NCBI GenBank assembly: GCA_030704615.1
Contig: CM060731.1
Coordinates: 54,048,221 to 54,112,220 of the forward strand
Direction: 5' to 3'
DNA: 64,000 bases
Source: Takakia lepidozioides
Taxonomy: Eukaryota; Streptophyta; Takakiopsida; Takakiales; Takakiaceae
The notes below the pieces were generated by a model, which was given only the letters and a program-made list of their open reading frames with translations, had not been told where the DNA came from and searched no databases. The position numbers were made by a program, and so were the translations under genes. This document shows positions 47,530 through 60,100 of the stretch, one piece after another (the first letter of the stretch is position 1; each line of letters opens with the position of its first letter).

Positions 47530-50500
47530 CTTCTCTTTAAGCAATTTGGAAAACAGCACGAGTGGCTACAGAGTCTCGCACAAAATAGCCGTACATTCTG
47601 CCCATCCCCTCGCGTCCACCAACACTTTCGTCGGTCCACAACGTGCGTGAATACCGACTGAGATACTTACGTCCTCTCGGACGACGACGTCCTTTCGGTT
47701 GGACGCGAGAGCTGTCATCCGAGAGATTTTCCATCCCCGTCGGGGATCTTTTCCTCTAAAAGGGCTGCTTTTCATCTATACGTCTGGACTTTTCGTCCGC
47801 GATTCCTACTTTGAGGACTATATGTAGATTCCATGTGGATGATGATTTGCTGGTGTCTGTTCATCCATCTGCTGGTGTTTTTATCTCCGCGCAAAATGTG
47901 TGACTGCAATTATCCGGGATCCGTAGGCCACTTGTAGAATGCCGCGTGGAAATATCACGCGCCAGTTGCAGCCAATGGTAGCGCTGTGTCAGATTCGCCC
48001 CGAAAATGAACGCGACACCTGGCAGGGCAGGGCCACTTGCTCGCTATGAAAAGCAGCGCAGCGACGGCAATAGAATCAACGGTCACTTCCTTTTCTTTTC
48101 TCACATTTTCGAACGTGTAGACAATTTTGCGGTAGAATCCGAACGTTACTATACATTCCGTTGCAATGCAAATGTGCAGATGGAATGCGGCATTTAGAAC
48201 CCCACGTTGCTACATTAACCATATTTGCTAGGACTGAACTTATTACAGAATGCATGTAGACTGGTGAGCTCTCCAGATCCATGTCGAAGGCAAATGGCGG
48301 GTTAGCTGGGGGACTGTACCGCCTACAGTTTGTGTCTTCATGAATTGAATCGAGGTATGTGTTGCATCCACCACTTGACTGACAAGGTTCAGAATCAGAT
48401 CTCTTCGAACTGGGAACACCCATTGCAAATCAATGCTAGTGATTGTTCCACTTTGCGTCCTCAAGGCGTGTGCAGATGTAGTCTTGAAGGAGCTCGTGGA
48501 TACACATGGCCTCGTTTCCAACTTTGCAAGTATGGTCTTGGATAGAAATGGAAGTCAGGGAATGTTGTGAAATGGTAGTAGCTTCTCCATTTTTGGGACC
48601 CCGATATACGCTTATGTGGACCTATGGTGAATTTGGCGAAGAGAGTGAAGTCTGTCACTGGTAGACAGTATGGAAACATATGGAAACATCCTGATAACAT
48701 CTTCCCGAGAGTAGGGAAATGAGGGCACGGTTTTGTGACAACAACAAAAGCAGGTGTTGTTCCCCTACCAAACATGATCTTCCTTGTCAAATACCTTTCC
48801 ATTGTGGCATACCCGAAGAGTATTCCTACAGCGACCAATTTGTGAGTTTTTGCCTGTTGTTACAGAGACGATCGAAAGCGCATATCATCATATCCCCTGC
48901 CGCTAGGTGTACCCTTGGGGTCATAGTGCCCATGCGAAACTAACCCTCCCTGAGCTGGGCATGCGAAATGTAAAACGAGAAGAGTGAATGAGCTGCTTCT
49001 TAGGGTCCACTATGCCCATGCTGGGAAATTAGAATTCAAGCTTGTTGTTGTCTTACTAACCATGCTGCTCTTCACAAAAGCTTAGCAGCACCTACTAGTC
49101 TTTGCATCGCCCACAGTAGGGCCAAGAACCTCTGTTTCAGCCAGCTCCAACCACAGCTTACTAATCTTCGTGGGAGATAAGCCATGCGGCAGAAAGAATC
49201 ACCCCTTGCTTATCTTTGCCTCATCAGAAACTTCCATCGGCTTGGCAGCAGAATGCAGTATTCAGCTTATACCTTTGTCTCCTATGGCTTAGATGACCTC
49301 TAACATGCTCTGATGTGCCTGGAATCCCACATTCACCTAGCACGAGCTCTGTTTTGGAAGTGGGACTCGCGACCTGATATTTTGAAGAAGGATTTCTTAT
49401 AGAGAAGGAGAGAGCTTAATCTAGCCTGCATATTGTCAAATTTGGGAATAAATAGGAATCATGACAGCAGTGGGGTTGGCCTTGTTATCGATACTCCTTG
49501 TTGGACATTTCATCAGCAATAGCATGCTTTTGGCATGGCAAGCGGTTCTGTCATACTTTGTCATGACAAAGGCTTGTGTGTTCTTGACCACTTATGATCC
49601 ATTTTGAGGTTCGAGAAAAATAGATTTGTGCGATGAGAGACACATTCCTGACAGCTTGGAGATCCCTTTCCATTTCCCATTCTCTTGTTTGATGGTCTGA
49701 GTGACTTGAACTGGAAAACCCAAACCAATTCTCCTGGCCACTCAACCGGTGGCAACCCGGAAAGCATAAAGCTTTCAAATCCTGTGCATTTGCTGAGCCA
49801 ACTCCAGTGATCTCAGTTTTGAAAATAATTTATCACTAAACACGATCAATGGGTAGGGAGTTACATAGGCGAGCTAACTCCCTTACTCTTATATATGTCA
49901 AACCATTTGTGTCTTCCTAGAGTGATGCACAGAATCCACTGGTGAGAGAGTTTAATGCTTAGCCCGTGATTTGGATACTGTGACCTTGCAGCTGAATCCA
50001 CACAGAACATAAACCACCTGGTTGGGTGACAAACTCAATGAAAGATGCCATACATCTCCCACACCAAAATGGCCTCCCAAACAATATGCAGAGGCTTAGT
50101 ATGTCACACTGGTTACAATTGCTGTGCTGAGAGGACCATCCCATCACCAAGTACCTGTTCTTACATTGGATCGCTGTGCACCCACACTGTCCCAGACATC
50201 CATCCTCACAAAGGTACAACAACCAGAGAGCCCACAGCAAGAGCCACATACATGTATGCAAAGTCCGCCATTGGCTGGAAAAGAGTTATCTGTTGAATTG
50301 AGAAGGCAGGACAGAAAATGGTAGGCCTTTTCTTCTGTCTCTATTCCCTTTCCCCACCACTGGACCTGCTGAAAGAGTATTTCCTTTCCTTGGGGAAGTT
50401 GCAGTCACCACATCAGTATGTCTCAGAATCTCAATTTTAAACCTTGCTGTCCAAAGGCTAAGAGTCCTCCTTGACAGATGCAACAAATGCTTCAAGCCAA

Positions 50501-51148
50501 AGCTAGTGCTGAAGAGCAACTGATCAAATTGTCCTACATAGAAGGAACTGATATTCGATGTTATTAGAAGGTGTCTACGGTACCTTCTCGTTGAAAGTTA
50601 GTAGACCTTGGGTCAATTGACACCATATATTCCGCTTGCTTCGGCAAGAGTCCATATATATGTATCAAGACCCTGCACTAAAATTAGTTAGGATTGACAA
50701 TTATGAGAGAGAAAAGGCAAGAGTCCATATATATTTATCAAGACCCTACACTAAAATTAGTCAGGATCGACAAATGTGAGAGAGAAAAGACCGCCCAAGA
50801 TAGGTGGATCTATGACAAAGATCATCAGTAGGAATGGGAGCAATAGATGGGAAGGTGCTGGTCAAAATCCTAACAAGTTGAAGCCTTAGGAGGTAGCTAC
50901 ATAGTTGAGACAACAAAAATATATATTAAAAAACTTATGAGCTCTATCAGGCCATCACATCCAAACAACCTAGCCAAGAAGAAACCCACCATGAACCCAG
51001 TGTACAATATTGTCGTGGTAAGGCACTAGTGCGGTATACATTGGCATGCATAAGCAAAACCCAGCCATGGCAAGTCACTGGATACAAATCCTCATTTGTG
51101 TACCCCCAGTCATGCTAAACATGTAATCATCTGTCTTGGGCAGACAAA
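47530..51148. other. Intergenic sequence between rbcS and the CDC48B-type gene
   Basis: Contains a 73-bp tandem duplication at 50643-50788. Minus-strand frames near 48.2-48.8 and 50.0-50.3 kb are open but match no family I recognise. Old, unrecognisable transposon remnants are possible. Confidence 0.4.
50643..50788. repeat. 73-bp tandem duplication
   Basis: Two adjacent copies begin GGCAAGAGTCCATATATAT at 50643 and 50716 and end ATGAGAGAGAAAA / GTGAGAGAGAAAA. They differ by several substitutions. Confidence 0.9.
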
Positions 51149-54100
51149 CTAAGTCTTTGCTTTAAAATTAGCATAGCTAGCAATTTGTAATGGAGTTAAA
51201 GCCGGTCGTATGCTAGCTCTTGCACTATCAAAGTGGCGCTTAAAAACTATCTCGGCTTCCAAGCTTTCTCTAAGAGCAGCTATGGCTGCCTCCCTACAGA
51301 GGGCTGCTAATTCTGCCCCCGTGAAACACTCTGTGCCCTCTGCAACTTCCTCCAGGTTAACATCAGCTGCGAGCTTCAGTTTCCTGGTGTGAACATTTAG
51401 AACTTCAAGTCTGCCTTCAGTGTCTGGCGGCGGGACAAAGAGTGCCTGCCCAACCAAAAACCACAAGTCAGGGTGAAAAATAAAGATGAGAAAGTCGAGC
51501 GTAAATGAATGAGTCCAATTGTGCAATATATATTTACTTGGCAAAAATGGAGACCATTCTTACCAAGTCAATGCGTCCTGGCCGCATAAGGGCAGCATCT
51601 ATTGCCTGAGGTCGATTGGTGGCTGCCAGAACCAGCACGCCCTGATCACAACAGAAAGAAAGACAGTGAGTTTAAAAAAACATAATCCATTGGTACATGT
51701 GTAGGTAGTTTTTCCTTTCCCTCTGGCCTCCTCTATACAGAAGGTACCTGGGCCAGTTCAAGTCCATCAATTTCTGTTAGCAAGGTGGAGAGCAACTTCT
51801 CTCCCACAGTCGTGTCACTCCCCCCTCCGCTTGAACCTCCATCTCCTCCCATCCCCCTGCAGGAGTCCACTTCTACCAAGTCAAGCCTGCAAGATTACCT
51901 AGCTGATTCTATACCATGCAGCAAAATTTCATAAGTTTTGGGGAGAGGGTTTACGACTTATTGTAGTGCACATTTTGACTATGCTATCCCTGTGAATAAA
52001 AGGAAAATAGATTTGCAGACTTCGCATTTGCCTTTGAGGCCCACTGTACCAACAACAGCAAACAAGGTCCCAAATGGTTTTAAGACAATGAGTGAAGTAT
52101 GCAGAACTTTAAAGAGTTTGAGGTATTGTATTGTATGAGCCTTTTTCATAATTAGACTCATCTGTGTTCTCTAACTCTCAGTTGGGATCTCGGATGTAGA
52201 AGCTGAGGTCCAGTAGTGCTGCAGGCTACTGTGAATGCAACTGGTTGAAATTTTTTCACCTATTGCTGCAAACTGCATAAAAGTATACCTACAGTTCTAG
52301 TCGACAGCTAGAAAAACGATAGCTCAGAGCAAACATAATAAATCACTCTTGCAGGAACAGAGCTTTACAGAAAGGCAGTCACTGACCGTCTGGAAGCAAT
52401 TGCATCTGCCTCATCAAAGAAAATAATACTCGGAGCTGCCAACCGGGCCAGCTGAAATGTTTCTCGTAAAAGAGCTTCTCCTTCTCCAACGTACATGGAA
52501 TACAGCTCCGCACCACTAACCCAACCCAGTGGTGTCAGTACAAACAGGGTTTCAGCCCCTGTTTATTCAAGTCCTGCTTATTATCTCCACCTTAAAAATT
52601 GACATAACCAATACACCGCTGGAGAACCCAACTCTTGAAAATTTCTTCCTAGTAAAATGCACATCTTCATGGGTGTTTCCTTTTTCTTTTTAAATGCAAA
52701 TTGCCAACCTGAGAGAAAGAAGGGTGGCCTGGGCGGCATGAGCAGCAGCCTTTGCAAGGGTAGTTTTGCAGCAACCAGGTGGTCCATGGAGAAGGACCCC
52801 CCGAGCAGGTCTTAGCCCCAGCCTTGCAAACGCATCTGCATGTTGGATGGGCCACTCCACTGACTGCTGTAGCCTCTTCTGCATGCCATTACAATTCCAA
52901 TAGCTAATGAATGGCTGTTTTTAGGGTTGTAGAAACAATACTGCACTTCCGGTGCTCATGTATGGCACCACTGTCTACACTTGTGTTCAAAGATCCCTTT
53001 CCAGCCCCCTTGCTATGGGCGTGGATGTGGTAATGAAAGGTTTCCTTTCACCCAGTGGGGTATGTCGGTCATGCTGTCCTTCCTAGACCCAAGGTGTGCC
53101 TTATCACCACCTTCCTGCCTAAGTTTTCTGGCAAAGGGTACTGCTGTTATGAACTACAGCCTTCCTCTACAGCCGGTCTGAATGTATAGATCTGACCTAC
53201 TATACAGATCTGTTTATGTACATTGAAGTTCTCTGGTGTATTCTCAGGAGGGTATCAAACAAAGCCTCCTATGTACTCGCAAAGACTTGATTTTTATATA
53301 GCTTGATGCTATTGGGGTTAGTTGATGGGGCCTTTTTCAAGGCTGATGACATCTTAATTGAAAGAAGCAATCTGATTCAGACTCCTATTCTAGTCTTGAC
53401 GCAACTAGCCCTCTCTCTCTAGTCTCCCTGTCCTCTAGGAAGCCTATTGCCATTGGGTGGACTTCATACGGGAGTACATTAATGTCTCTAAATGCCGGCC
53501 TTGTGACCTCGTGTCCTTGTTTGTTTCGACCTGAAGCGCTTTGCTCCAGGTAAGGTAGTGCATTGGATTTAGTTGGAAAGCTTGGGGCCTTTCCCTCTTT
53601 AGAATATGCCTACACGGGCCATTCCCTGCAACTCCCTGGAGTGTGATCTCTGAATGGTAACAAGCGGACCCCTACCGCTTGGGGGCAGCCCCTCCGCCCA
53701 AATTGGGCAGTCGTATGCTCTGTCTAGCATACTCGGCACTTGGGCTCGGGTTGGTTCCTGTGCTTAAACTTATAGCCTGCGACTACAATCAAAATTTTAG
53801 CTCCTATCAACATCAACACTCCTCAGGGTGATTCCTGGGAATTGGTTACTTATGCCAAATCTAGGGCTTCATGTGTAGTTTTTGGGGTGAATCCCAGGAT
53901 GGACGATGTGTCCTTTAAAACTACATGCTCTAGCTTAGGCTTGGATTTCATGGCTAATGGTACCATCTCGAGACTTGATAACAGGGGTAAGTTGAAGGTT
54001 GCAATGACCAAAAGTGCTTCTAATAGAGTCCCACATCAATTCAATCTCAAAGAAGTTTGCCCCTTGACTGGCTGGAGAGCGGTCTTAGACATTGGTGATT

Positions 54101-57100
54101 CAATGGGACGCTCTAGGAAGACAACCAAGGGCAAGGACTTCAACTTGAGAGTTTCTAATCGGTTTGATGCTCTGGATGAGGTTGAATCCAAACAGCCAGA
54201 AGGACAAGATGCCCCTAAGTGTACGGAACCTGAACGTCCTGAATCTGAAGGATTTGGTACTCTGAATGGTTTACCAATCCTCAAGGTTTACACAAGACGA
54301 ACAAATTCTATACACGGGGTAATTGTCCCCAAGCCGTCAGATGGACAATCTGTCCCTAAGTGTGCAGAGCCTGAACGTCGTGTAACTGAAGGATTTGGTA
54401 CTCTAAATGGTTTACCAATCCTCAAAGTCTACACAAGACGAGCAAAATCTATACACGGGGTAATTGTCCCCAAGCAGTCTGACGGACAATCTGCCCCTAT
54501 ATGTGTGGAGCCTGTGCGTCGTGTAACTGAAAGATTTGGTACCCTGAATGGTTTACCAATCCTCAAAGTTTACACAAGACGAGCAAAATCTACACATGGG
54601 GTAACTGTCCCCCCTTTGCAGAACGGTTGGCCGTCCAGGAGCAATCACAAGCTACCTAGACGACAAACAATTCACATGCAAAGGGCTGGCTTGCGGCTGG
54701 CCACTTTCAACTTCTCAGGGTTGACCAACCAAAGGAAACAACTCGAAGTGGGACAAGTTCTTCGGACTAATGATATTCATATCTGTGCTGGGCAAGAAAC
54801 ATGGGAAACGTCGGATAAACTGGTTGGAGATGTCAATGGTTATAAATGGGTAGAATTGTCAAACAAGAAATCACGGACAAAGAATCCAACCACTTTTTGA
54901 CCGCGTTTGGCAGAGGCTGCCTTGAGAAATTATCAACAAGGGAAGTGGTCAGAGGTACCAATATCAGTTCTGACGATCAACACATTGGCACACTGGGGGA
55001 ACAAATTTTTGTCCATTATGATATAGTCCACAATGGAACGTTCCCCAGTTTGGGACTTCTCACGAGTCCACTGCACTTGGTCACCTCTTGTCCTGTTATT
55101 CAAGGTCAAAAGCTGAAGGTCTTCCAGACAGTTAATTAACCGTCTGCCATTAGAATTCAGCTCGTCCTCACCAAAAGGCCCAATGATATCGTCCTGATGG
55201 AGCCCTTTGCCCACCCGGGCATTGAAGTCACCCAATAGCACCACCTGACCTTTGGCAAGGAACGAAGCACAGTCCAGCTTTACATCTTCGAAGGCTTTGT
55301 CTGCGTCAGCACTAAGGGTCCCCTCTGTGGGCATGTAAACACAACCCACAAAGAGGTCCTTCGTACTCATGCCGCCCTTCAGATTCAGTTTTAGCCAGAT
55401 ACTATGCTCGTACCTCAAACCTCTGCATTCGATACCACCTGAAACCGGGGTCGGTATTTTTGGAGGAGGAAAGGAAGGATTCAAACGGAGTTGTAGTCGA
55501 AAGTATTGTTGTGCTCCACGATGATTTCGGCGACGGCAGGGAATGGCGAGTTCCACCATCGGACAACGTCATATACAGGGCTATTGGGGACTTCATTTGC
55601 CCGCCAAATGCCCCTTCTATCCTGGCGCCTTCCATGAAACAATCCGCGAATCAGAGAGTGGGTACCTCTTGAGTTTAATCTCATTGGTCCACCAATTAAC
55701 AGCTCTACCGCAGACAATTAGTTTCCTCCCAATGATCTTGTCAGCCACGGAGGAAACAAAACTCTCCCAAGAGTCCACTGCTCTTTCAACTTCATTTCTT
55801 GCGTTGTCAGAGCGAGACTGAAGTTCTTGGAGCGATTGGACAAAATGAGGGAGAGCCTCTTGCAAGGCCTGGACGTACTCAGCCTTGACCTCCTCATTAT
55901 GGAATTTTTCTATGCGCCACTTCCGAATCGAACGTTTCACAGATCTCTTGATGTTGGGAAAACACCTTTTGATCTCAGACGAGCCCTCTATAAAGAATGC
56001 TGCAATTTGAAAACCAACAGAGAATTGTGGGCGAGGTACTACCAGCTCCGTAAAGATATCAATCAGCTTGTTAGGTCTCAGAAGAAATTATACTGGGACA
56101 AGTTATACAGTGAAATAAACTCAAACCACCATGGTGGTAATGACAAGAAATTCTGGTAGGCCCTTCAACGTTTGTACAAGCCGAAAAATGGTCAGCAAGT
56201 ACAAGCGCTGAAGACTACTAAAGGTGCAGTGGTGACTTCATCAGTTGACATTGTCAAAACCTTCGAAACTCACTACAGTATCCTTGGCAGAACTTCTAGG
56301 TCTAACAGTGAGGGGTCTTCTGCTGAATGGAGGGACACAGTTGGAAAAACTGTTCCTATGATTCAAAACAGCCCTGATGAACTGGAGTATATTTCAATGG
56401 CTTATAACGCTCCCATTAGTTCTTCTGAGATTGTGGAAGCAATTGATCATTTAAATGGATATAAAGCTGGTGGACCTGATGGCATTGTCAACGAGCTTAT
56501 CAAGCACGGTGGCGATCCCATGATAGAGGCCCTAGTTCTCCTCTTTAACCTTATCTGGAAGACTGAAATGATCCCCTTTCGCTGGCGACAGGGGTCATTG
56601 TCAATCTATACAAGAAGAGTGACAGAGAAGAACCGGGGAACTACCGTGGCATCACGCTCCTCAATGCTGTTGGCAAGACATTCTGCAGAGTTATAAGTAC
56701 TCGTCTCGAGGTTGATCTGGAGTCTAGAGGTTGTTTCCACGAAGGCCAAGCTGGCTTTCGGCGAAACAGGGGCTGTGTGGATCATATCTTCACTCTAAGC
56801 CAGATTATCGAGGGAAGGAAAAAAGAAGGGAAACCCACTTAAGTTTTTTTCCTGGATGTCAAAAAGGCTTATGACACAGCGTGGAGAGATGGCCTATGGT
56901 TCCGCCTCTGGTCAAGGGAAAGATGTGGAGAGTTGTCCACAACTTGTATGCTCACACCAAAAGCTGTGTAACTGTTAACGGACAGAAGTCCAACTTCTTT
57001 GACATAGACCAAGGTGTAGCTCAAGGATGTACTCTTTCCCCTCTGCTCTTCAATGTTTTCATCAATCAACTCCTCGAGGATGTGGAACGTGAGGGATTTG

Positions 57101-60100
57101 GGTTAAGGGTGGGCGATACCACCATACCAGCCCTTATGTTTGCGGATGACTTCGCAGGCATAGGGGAGACTCCAACCAATCTCCAGGAGTTGATTGATTG
57201 CGCGAAGAGATACTTTGATCTTTGGGGGCTAGAGGCTAATGTCAGCAAATGTGCAGTGGTAGCATTCAACGACAGAGGAGAGGGAGGAAGTGATCTCAAG
57301 TGGCAGTGGGGTAGCCAAGAGATCCCGGTCCTCCCTTCCTACACTTACCTGGGCGTTGAGTTTTCCTCCAATTGTAATTGGGATGCACATATCCGGAAAG
57401 TGTTCAAACTGGCAAGGGCAAAGCTCTGGGGCTCACTAAATTTTTCCACTGCAGAGGGGTCAACTCTGAGGTTAAGAAAACCATGCTTTGTCGCGTTATT
57501 AGACCTGCCTTGGAATACGGATCTGCAATATGGGTTGATAACTCCAACCAGGCTAAGTCTCTAGAATCCATTCAAGTGGGGGTGCTTAAGGAGTGTATGT
57601 CAGCATGCTCCAAAACAGCCAATGTGGCTGTTCGGGGTGAGTTTGGCATTCCGTCCTTAAGCTCCCGACGAGATGAATTCAAGGTCAGATGGTGGGGTCA
57701 GCTGCAACATATGCCCAACACCAGATATCCTAAGTTAATCGACTCTATATCTTGGAAACAGGACCGCCCTGTCAAACAGGCTAAGTCCTGGCAGAAGAGA
57801 GTAGAAGAGATTCTCAAGGACCTGGACCTGGATCCGCAAGTCTTGACCCTGCTGGACAAATCTGACTTAGAGGCTGTAGTGTCCAAAGCCATGTCTGTTG
57901 CCATGAGATTGTCTGATGAAAATGAAGTTAGGCAGAAAACTTCCCTGAACTTGTTTCCAGTCAGTGACATGGGGAGGACATCTTGGATGACCTCAAGGGT
58001 CTACCCACTCTCGGCACTAGACTGAAATTTAAACTCAGGGCAGGAAGCCTACCTTTGAACAGCAAACAGAAGCAGAGAGGAAAGGGAGAGTGCAATTGCC
58101 CGTTGTGTGGGCAATCTGAAGACAGTATTCATTTTCTGATACACTGTCCGGGGTTCTCTCACCAAAGAGACGCTCTCTTCAAATCTATCAAGGGAATTGT
58201 GCCTGTACCCCTGTTTCAACTTTGAAAGTCTCGAGGCTGAGCCAAAAGCCCAGGCCCTCCTTAGTTTTTGGGCAAATCACACACAGCAGATTGATGCTTG
58301 TGTGAAGGGATTTCTAGAGGATATCTGGAAAACCCGGATTAATTCTATATATGAAGGTAAGTCTTACTACCAACGTCAGCCCCTGACAGAGGTACGTTCT
58401 GTCCCTTTTGTTCCCGCTCAAACTGGGCGCGGGGTCAATGGCCACAAGGCTACGGCAAACAACGTCTTATGAGTACAATCTCTCTAGTGGGGTCTGTTAG
58501 GCATAAAACCTCCCTGAACTTGTTTCCAATCTGTGACATTGGTGAGGATGACCTGAAGGGCCTACCTACCCTTGGCAGTAGACTGAAATTTGAACGCAGT
58601 GCGCGGCATCTACCTTTCAACAAACAACAGATGCAGAGAGGAAAGGGAGATTGTCAATGCCCAATGTGCGGGGAGCCTGAAGACAATATCCATTTTCTGC
58701 TACAATGTCCGGGGTACTCTCATCAGAGAGCGAACCTCTTCAGGAGCATCGAGGACAGCACCTCACCAACTTTCAAAATCTCAAGGCTCAGCCTAATGCC
58801 TGGCCTGTTGGGGTCTAGCGGTTGGGCTGATCAAACACAGCAGATTGATGCTTGTGTGAAGGGCTTTCTAGAGGAAATCTGGAAAGCCCAAACAATTGTT
58901 TATATAAAGGTAAGCCCTACTACTGGACTGAGCCCCTCACAAAGGTAGTGTCTATTCCCTCTTGTTCCACCCAAACTGGGCGTGGGGCCTATGGCCACAA
59001 GGCTATGGCAAACGACTTATGAGTACATTCTCTCTCCCTCTAACTCTAAGATTCAAGAGCCAACTTTTAACAATCAGTGTGACATCTAGAAACAGTACAT
59101 ATGCAGGGATAGAGCATTGGCATTTGAGGTGTGCAGACCTTGACTTCATGCAATCCTCCAATATCATTCCAGGATACTTTAGGGACTTCTGATGCTGCAC
59201 CTCGCACAATGCTGGGGCCCACCTTGCTGTGAGCCTCCTGCCACTCCTCTAACCCTATCGGCTTTGCCATCCCTTCTCCTAAAGCCTTCATGGACTTGCA
59301 GAGAGCTGACATAGCGGCTTCACGGCACAAAGCTTGAATGTCTGCACCCACATACCCATTACACATGGCCACCACAGTGTGGAGATCCACGCTCTGGTCC
59401 AAGGGCAGCTTCCTCGAATGAAGCTGGCAACACAACAGATCACCACAATCCACGTTTATCAGAAATGTTTAACACCTGTGGGAATCCGCTGATCTGTGAC
59501 AAGACTGATCCAACTAATAAAGCTTCCATCAATTCACAATGCATCCCCCATCGAGTTGACTCCAGACTAGGGTGTCGAACTGGTGCTAACTTACACAAAG
59601 AATTTCATAACGCTCTTGAGCATTTGGAGGAGCCACTGCTATTTCACGGTCAAAGCGGCCTGGTCTTCGGAGAGCAGGATCTATTGCATTCACTCTGCAT
59701 AGCAGACAAAAGGACATTTGAGCAAAACCAAGAACTGGCAATTTGCCTTGTTACTTTCTCACAAGTAACTGATGTTCTTTCCATTGATGTCCTGTATCTG
59801 GGATCTCCATGATGTGCGAGTTAAAGTGAACCTAGGAAGACTGTCCAGCTGCGTGTGTTCTCATCTGCCTTTTATCATTATGTCTATCTGTGGCTCTGCA
59901 TCTCCATCATATCCACATCGTGCCTCAAAAATAGTTGGGTGTTAAGTTTCACTGGAGCCAATTTTCCTAATCCTTAAACAGTAGCCCACATGTACTCCCG
60001 GAATGAGAGTCTCATTTGCAAAAAGACTAAGCTTGCACCTTGAAAATCACAAGTTGAAACAGTCCTTCCCCCAATCACATGCGGAGAGGTTTCCAAGCAC

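Larger units (their letters stand above)
53700..58487 (+). mobile_element. LINE copy 2: near full-length but rearranged, in CDC48B-type intron 7
   Basis: Same family as copy 1 with very similar sequence through the reverse transcriptase. It reaches further 5': an ORF1-like region (from about 53780) and the start of an APE endonuclease are present. The middle is rearranged: the endonuclease C-terminal part and the endonuclease-RT linker lie on the opposite strand. The 3' end is GTCTTATGAGTACAATCTC then TCTAG at 58487. It is antisense to the host gene. The 5' boundary is approximate and I found no target-site duplication. Confidence 0.88.

Noticed and set aside
51857-51888. Earlier acceptor for CDC48B-type exon 10
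   Set aside because: Reading from 51888 keeps the frame only if the extra 32 bp are added with their own acceptor; the acceptor at 51857-51858 gives the length expected from the family, so it was preferred, though both remain possible.
55460-55672. Coding segment between the two inverted LINE blocks
   Set aside because: Open frames exist on both strands, but none continues the endonuclease or linker seen in the family; left unassigned.
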